From assembly GCA_022432975.1 (NCBI GenBank), contig CM039511.1:19804557-19868556 (forward strand): a stretch of DNA of 64,000 nucleotides, read 5' to 3'. Each line of letters begins with the position of its first letter. Positions within the stretch are counted from its first letter, which is position 1. Source of the DNA: Begonia masoniana (lineage: Eukaryota; Streptophyta; Magnoliopsida; Cucurbitales; Begoniaceae). The translations under genes were made by a program, and so were the position numbers. A model generated the notes under the pieces. It saw only the letters and a program-made list of their open reading frames with translations. It searched no databases and had not been told where the DNA came from. Below, one piece after another: positions 59,346-64,000 of this stretch.

Positions 59346-62300
59346 CAGGTAAGTCATTTTGATTGTTCTAACGGGAACTATTTCTAGAGTATTAGGAGAA
59401 TTTTCTAGAGATGAACTTGCTCATTGAATAACATCCTTCTACTTAAAGATTTTCATCTCCTTCTCAAAAGAAATCTTAGCGGAGATCTCTGACTAGTTCT
59501 TTTTTTAAAAATCTTTGCTAAGATATTCATCTCTATATGACCCAGTCTTCTATGTCAATACCAACAATTATTAAACAAGAAATTTGAGACAACATTTCTC
59601 ATAAAAAAGTCCAATTATTTAAATCAATAGCATAGACATTAATTTGGTTTCTTTAGGAATCCCTTTCATTTATGAAAAAGATTTATGATTAAATTTCAAA
59701 TGATATACAAATGATTTATGACCTATTTTATTACAAACATAACAAGTAGATGGTACAACAAAGAAGTTTTTATAGAGCTTTTTCTTTTAAAAAGGTTTAT
59801 ATCATAAATTGGCTTTATCAAAACTTACTCTTTGTTGTTCTAGTAGCATATTTAAATTCTTGCAACCATTATTGACTTAAAGGACAATGCTATACAAATC
59901 ATCATTAATTTCATTCTCTTTCTTCAACAATTTATATTTAGATTTGAGCAAGTAGCTCATCAAGGCAATCCAATAATTCATTGTCAACAATAAGTTTATC
60001 TAGGTCACCAAAGGAATCATGTACATCATTCTCTTTTACTATAAAACACATGTTTCCCATATTTTTGTCTTGGGATGATGTGTATTCGTCACTCTTATCC
60101 CATGTGACTTTCATTGCTTTCTTCTTCAAAGATTTTGATGTCTTCTTAGCTTTAGGGCAATAGACTTTATAATTACCCAGCTTATCGCATTCAAAGCATT
60201 TGGGTTCCTTCTCTTTTTTACTATTTTGGATTTCGGTTTTAGAAAATTTAGGTGTTATGCTGCTCTGTTTTTCTTAGATAAAACGACGCCGGTTTTCAAC
60301 TGTCTTCACATTTTCGTTAAGATTTTTGGAGTCGGTTTTCTGGGATTTTTACATGTCAAAGAGTCGGGAGTGTCGGGAATGTGTGGGGTAAATTTCAGGT
60401 GATTTGGAGGTGTTTGCCTCAAAGAAAAATGAGAAAAAGTGGAAGAGGTGCGCTGGTGGTCAAGGCTGGCACTGGGCTGGGGGATTGTGCTGCAGGGGTA
60501 GACCAGAACCAGTCAAGGGGTCGACACCTCAGGCAAGGTGTCGACCACTTTCCTTCATGAATGAAACCAGAGGCAATTAGGTGTCGACCCTTTTAGCAGG
60601 GGTCGACCAGTGCCAAACAAGGTGTCGACCCCTGATGCAAGGTGTCGACCGATCTTAGTGCAAACTAAAACCAGAACCTTTTTAGAGTCGACCACTACTT
60701 TGAGATGTCGACCGAAACCAGATTTTTACTATTTCGACGCTTATTTCAACCCAGTTTCAACCTTATACTTTCCGATACCTTTTGTACGTATTTTATAAAT
60801 GTTTTTCTACGTATTTTTTGAGAGTTTGAAAAACCCGAAAACTGAGTCAAAATTTTATCGAAAATTATTTTAAACATCGTTTTAAACACGGTTTGGGTTA
60901 GCAAAGTAGTGCACCGAGCCAGGGTGGATTCGGGGGTGTTACAGTAAGACTATGTTTGAACAATAATTCTTAAGTGAAGATGTAGTCTTAACTTCTAATT
61001 TTGAATCCCCTAAGATATCATCCACATGATGACTTTTGGCATACCTTCAATATTCAGGTAAGTCATTTTGATTGTTCTAACGGGAACTATTTCTAGAGTA
61101 TTAGGAGAATTTTCTAGAGATGAACTTGCTCATTGAATAACATCCTTCTACTTAAAGATTTTCATCTCCTTCTCAAAAGAAATCTTAGCGGAGATCTCTG
61201 ACTAGTTCTTTTTTTAAAAATCTTTGCTAAGATATTCATCTCTATATGACCCAGTCTTCTATGTCAATACCAACAATTATTAAACAAGAAATTTGAGACA
61301 ACATTTCTCATAAAAAAGTCCAATTATTTAAATCAATAGCATAGACATTAATTTGGTTTCTTTAGGAATCCCTTTCATTTATGAAAAGATTTATGATTAA
61401 ATTTCAAATGATATACAAATGATTTATGACCTATTTTATTACAAACATAACAAGTAGATGGTACAACAAAGAAGTTTTTATAGAGCTTTTTCTTTTAAAA
61501 AGGTTTATATCATAAATTGGCTTTATCAAAACTTACTCTTTGTTGTTCTAGTAGCATATTTAAATTCTTGCAACCATTATTGACTTAAAGGACAATGCTA
61601 TACAAATCATCATTAATTTCATTCTCTTTCTTCAACAATTTATATTTAGATTTGAGCAAGTAGCTCATCAAGGCAATCCAATAATTCATTGTCAACAATA
61701 AGTTTATCTAGGTCACCAAAGGAATCATGTACATCATTCTCTTTTACTATAAAACACATGTTTCCCATATTTTTTGTCTTGGGATGATGTGTATTCGTCA
61801 CTCTTATCCCATGTGACTTTCATTGCTTTCTTCTTCAAAGATTTTGATGTCTTCTTAGCTTTAGGGCAATAGACTTTATAATTACCCAGCTTATCGCATT
61901 CAAAGCATTTGGGTTCCTTCTCTTTTTTACTATTTTTTTCTTTGTAGAACTTGTTGAATTTTCTTATGATGGAAGCAATTTTCTCATGATCTTCTTCCTT
62001 TTTAAATTCAACTTGTTGACTTGTTGAGACTTAGAGAACAATATCTTTTTTCTTGAAAATGTTTTTCTCATTTAGCTCTTCTTTTTCGTTTTCCATCATC
62101 ATGATTTTGTTAGTCATGAGGGATCCACTAAGCTTCTCACTCGAGTACTTTACGATCACATGCTTCTTGTATTCTCTTAACCTTTGGTTACCACGATCGT
62201 GGTAGACACCTATGAATTTATCTAACCAACTCTTCATTGGGGTAAATCATACCAAAAGCTTTCAAATCATTAGTAAGGTTAGCTAATGGGAAAAAAATTT

Positions 62301-62990
62301 TGCTAATAGTTTCGTCTTTATTCATGGCAAACATTTCGTATTCATGTACAAGCAAGCTAATTTTGCTCTCTTTTACATGATTTGTGCCAACTTGATAAAC
62401 ACCTAAGAATTTATCTAACAAACTCTTCACTGGAGTAAATTATGCCAAAAGCTTTCAAATCATTAGTAAGGATAGCAAAACCAGAAAAAATTTGCTAATA
62501 GTTTCATCATTATTCATGGCAAACATTTCGTATTCATGTACAAACAAGCTCATTTTACTCTCTTTTACATGATTTGTGCCAACTTGTGTGACTTCAAGTG
62601 ATTGTCAGATTTCATTTGTATTATCACACTCTTTCACTCTATTAAACTCATTTATATTAAATGCACATTAAATCACGGTAATTGCCTTAGTATTTAAAAA
62701 TAATTTTTGTTTGTCATTGTCATCAAACTTAAAAGGCATCTAGACAGATTTCTATCATTTTCAATTTTAATAGGAACAAAAAGTCCATTCTCTCTTATGT
62801 GCCTTTAAGTCATAGTCAATAAATTACACATGTATCTTCATTCTAGATTTCCAAGAAGCATAATCACTACCATGAACCATCAAAGAAAGATGGTACAGAA
62901 ATAGATCGTCTCTCTACAATTTAAAAAAATATTGTAATTTCAAAAAATAATTCATAATTTTAATCACAATAAAATCTAATGACCCACTCT
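59346..62990 (-). pseudogene. Ty1/copia gag (UBN2-type) and flanking remnant
   Basis: Reading leftwards: GSDYASWKSRMKIHV near 62860, LLVHEYEMFAMNKDETISKI near 62320, LTNDLKAFGMIYPNEELVR, a zinc-knuckle remnant CFECDKLGNYKVYC (His replaced by Asn) near 60205 and again near 61915, and MKVTWDKSDEYTSS with LLDCLDELLAQI near 59940-60115. These are typical of the long gag of copia elements with a UBN2 domain. The remainder towards 59346 is decayed beyond recognition. The middle is doubled by the 1709-bp duplication, and 62208-62590 holds an older ~193-bp repeat. Confidence 0.65.
62208..62590 (-). repeat. ~193-bp diverged tandem duplication in copia gag
   Basis: ACCTATGAATTTATCTAACC (62208) and ACCTAAGAATTTATCTAACA (62401) begin two similar units that both encode the LLVHEYEMFAMN-type segment on the minus strand. 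The divergence shows that it is much older than the 1709-bp duplication. Confidence 0.7.
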
Positions 62991-64000
62991 GACACAAATT
63001 ATAGGATCGATTTGATTGAGATAGTGTGAATTAGGTTTAACGACTTTTTCATGTGATTAAAACTCTATTCGCTTGCAAACTCAAATTATATGTTTTCTCT
63101 CATAATTAGATGTGTTAATTCTAATATGTAACCAATAACCATAGACTAAAGAGAGAAGGGAAAGAGAGTGCAAATAAATTTATTAACGTGGTTTGGCCAA
63201 ATTGCCTACATTCGCGCTCCAAGACTCCTTCTTAAATATTCATTTCAATCAACCTTTACAACTATTCTAAGGCATCATGTTCTCCTTGATTGATCTTGTT
63301 GGTGTCAATCAAACATTTTGCTTGATTGAACTTGAGGGTGTCAGCCAAATCTTTACGAACTCATGAGTATGAGAATTAGTTCTATATTTCAAGACATGAT
63401 TATTAGTTAGTGTATTAAGGCTATGTTTGACAAGTGTTGTAGTGAGTATAATGAAAAATTAGCAAAGAGAAATCTAGGGATTGTGAGATAACCAGGAAGA
63501 ATTAACAGAGAAGTTCTTTAAACGTGCTTATGTAGTTGAGGTTTTAATGCATATGATTGGATTAGATAAGGTGTAGTTGATATTACAACGGTTCATTTTC
63601 TTTGTTATGTATTGCTGGAAATTAGGACATGACATTCTTTTGTTTCCCACTGTTTAGGTTTCTTTGGGGCTAGTGATAAAAAAATTCAACCACCTTAGAA
63701 CTGGTGACACCAATATATGTGCATAGTGAAATAATCTTTGTTAGTCGTTACCCGTGTATGATTATAAGTGGACAGAAATTCTAGTCTGTATGATTCGTTT
63801 ATTGACAGATTAGTTTGAGTAATGTTGGCTATGGATGGTTGAATGAAAATAAAACTTGAATTAATTGTTATGTGAGTATGATCTTTTACTTAGAATGCAA
63901 TCTAATTATTGTGAATTGCAATGATTGAAAAAAAAAATTCTTGTTAATCTTGTTTTACAAGCTGTTATAGACAGATGGAAGAGATTGAAGCATTATGAGA
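62991..64000. other. Probable copia LTR edge and AT-rich flank
   Basis: A degenerate PBS (minus strand GTGTCAGAGTGGGT, about 62980-62993) suggests that the copia LTR starts to the right. TTAACGTGGTTTGGCCA near 63183 resembles a motif common in plant copia LTRs. The LTR's outer end is not seen. From about 63400 the sequence is AT-rich with no recognisable gene. Confidence 0.4.

Larger units (their letters stand above)
58519..61936. repeat. 1709-bp tandem duplication (x2)
   Basis: 58519-60227 and 60228-61936 are nearly identical; I see only a 1-base loss in an A-run (about 61386) and a 1-base gain in a T-run (about 61772). The unit contains the last 716 bp of H, its GTAAG target copy and about 990 bp of the copia remnant. 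The junction falls in ACTATTTT/GGATTTCGG. Confidence 0.95.

Overview
This is nuclear DNA from a flowering plant, probably a eudicot, from a repeat-rich, heterochromatin-like region. Evidence: LTR retrotransposons primed by initiator tRNA-Met (TGGTATCAGAG sites), a chromodomain-bearing Ty3/gypsy polyprotein of Tekay/Del type, a Ty1/copia element, and a captured fragment of a plant RNA-dependent RNA polymerase gene. I see no intact host gene. Every long open frame is either a broken retrotransposon gene or an artefact of a tandem repeat whose unit length is a multiple of three. The species cannot be named from the sequence.

The window is mostly nested LTR elements, and most can be closed by matching 5-bp target duplications (TSDs). 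Element A (1-8672, 5' end outside the window) is non-autonomous; its interior carries a decayed fragment of an RDR gene, and its 3' LTR has a duplicated start and a 0.5-kb ATT tract. Positions 8673-11103 are old unassigned sequence with a (CTTT)n tract. A family-C solo LTR (11104-16524) encloses a family-B solo LTR (11353-13504; TSD GATTC). Positions 16525-18863 hold a small direct-repeat, TRIM-like structure. A second family-C solo LTR (18864-35469; TSD ATATT) encloses autonomous-type element B (20322 to about 31407, broken gag-pol) and solo LTR D (32603-35282; TSD AACTG).

From 35470 to about 63000 an old copia element on the minus strand is split by solo LTR H (36383-59234; TSD GTAAG). Inside H lies element G (36651-57592, broken gag-pol). 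Inside the 5' LTR of G lies non-autonomous element E (37008-48782; TSD CTGTG). Inside the 5' LTR of E lies solo LTR F on the minus strand (38543-42947; TSD TATAC). The nest is therefore five deep: copia > H > G > E > F. A 1709-bp near-identical tandem duplication (58519-61936) covers the end of H and part of the copia gag region.

The most interesting signal is shared organisation across LTR families that differ in sequence. (1) Most start transcription, by inference, only about 130-150 bp into the LTR, leaving a very short U3 and a 2-3 kb leader. (2) The leader is laid out as exon-like modules bounded by AG/GTAAGT donors and TAG acceptors. (3) About 15-35 nt after one donor sits a small hairpin whose stem and loop differ between families while pairing is kept (GGCC-GATT-GGCC, GCC-TTCG-GGC, GACC-GAAA-GGTC). 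(4) About 60 nt between the primer-binding site and gag is bounded by splice-like signals. (5) Near the LTR 3' end, several families carry their own cluster of palindromic motifs (GATCGATC, GTCGAC, CCGGTGGAT types). Together these suggest a structured, spliced leader RNA conserved across autonomous and non-autonomous families. Two poly-G runs (879 and 327 bases) are probably sequencing or assembly artefacts.
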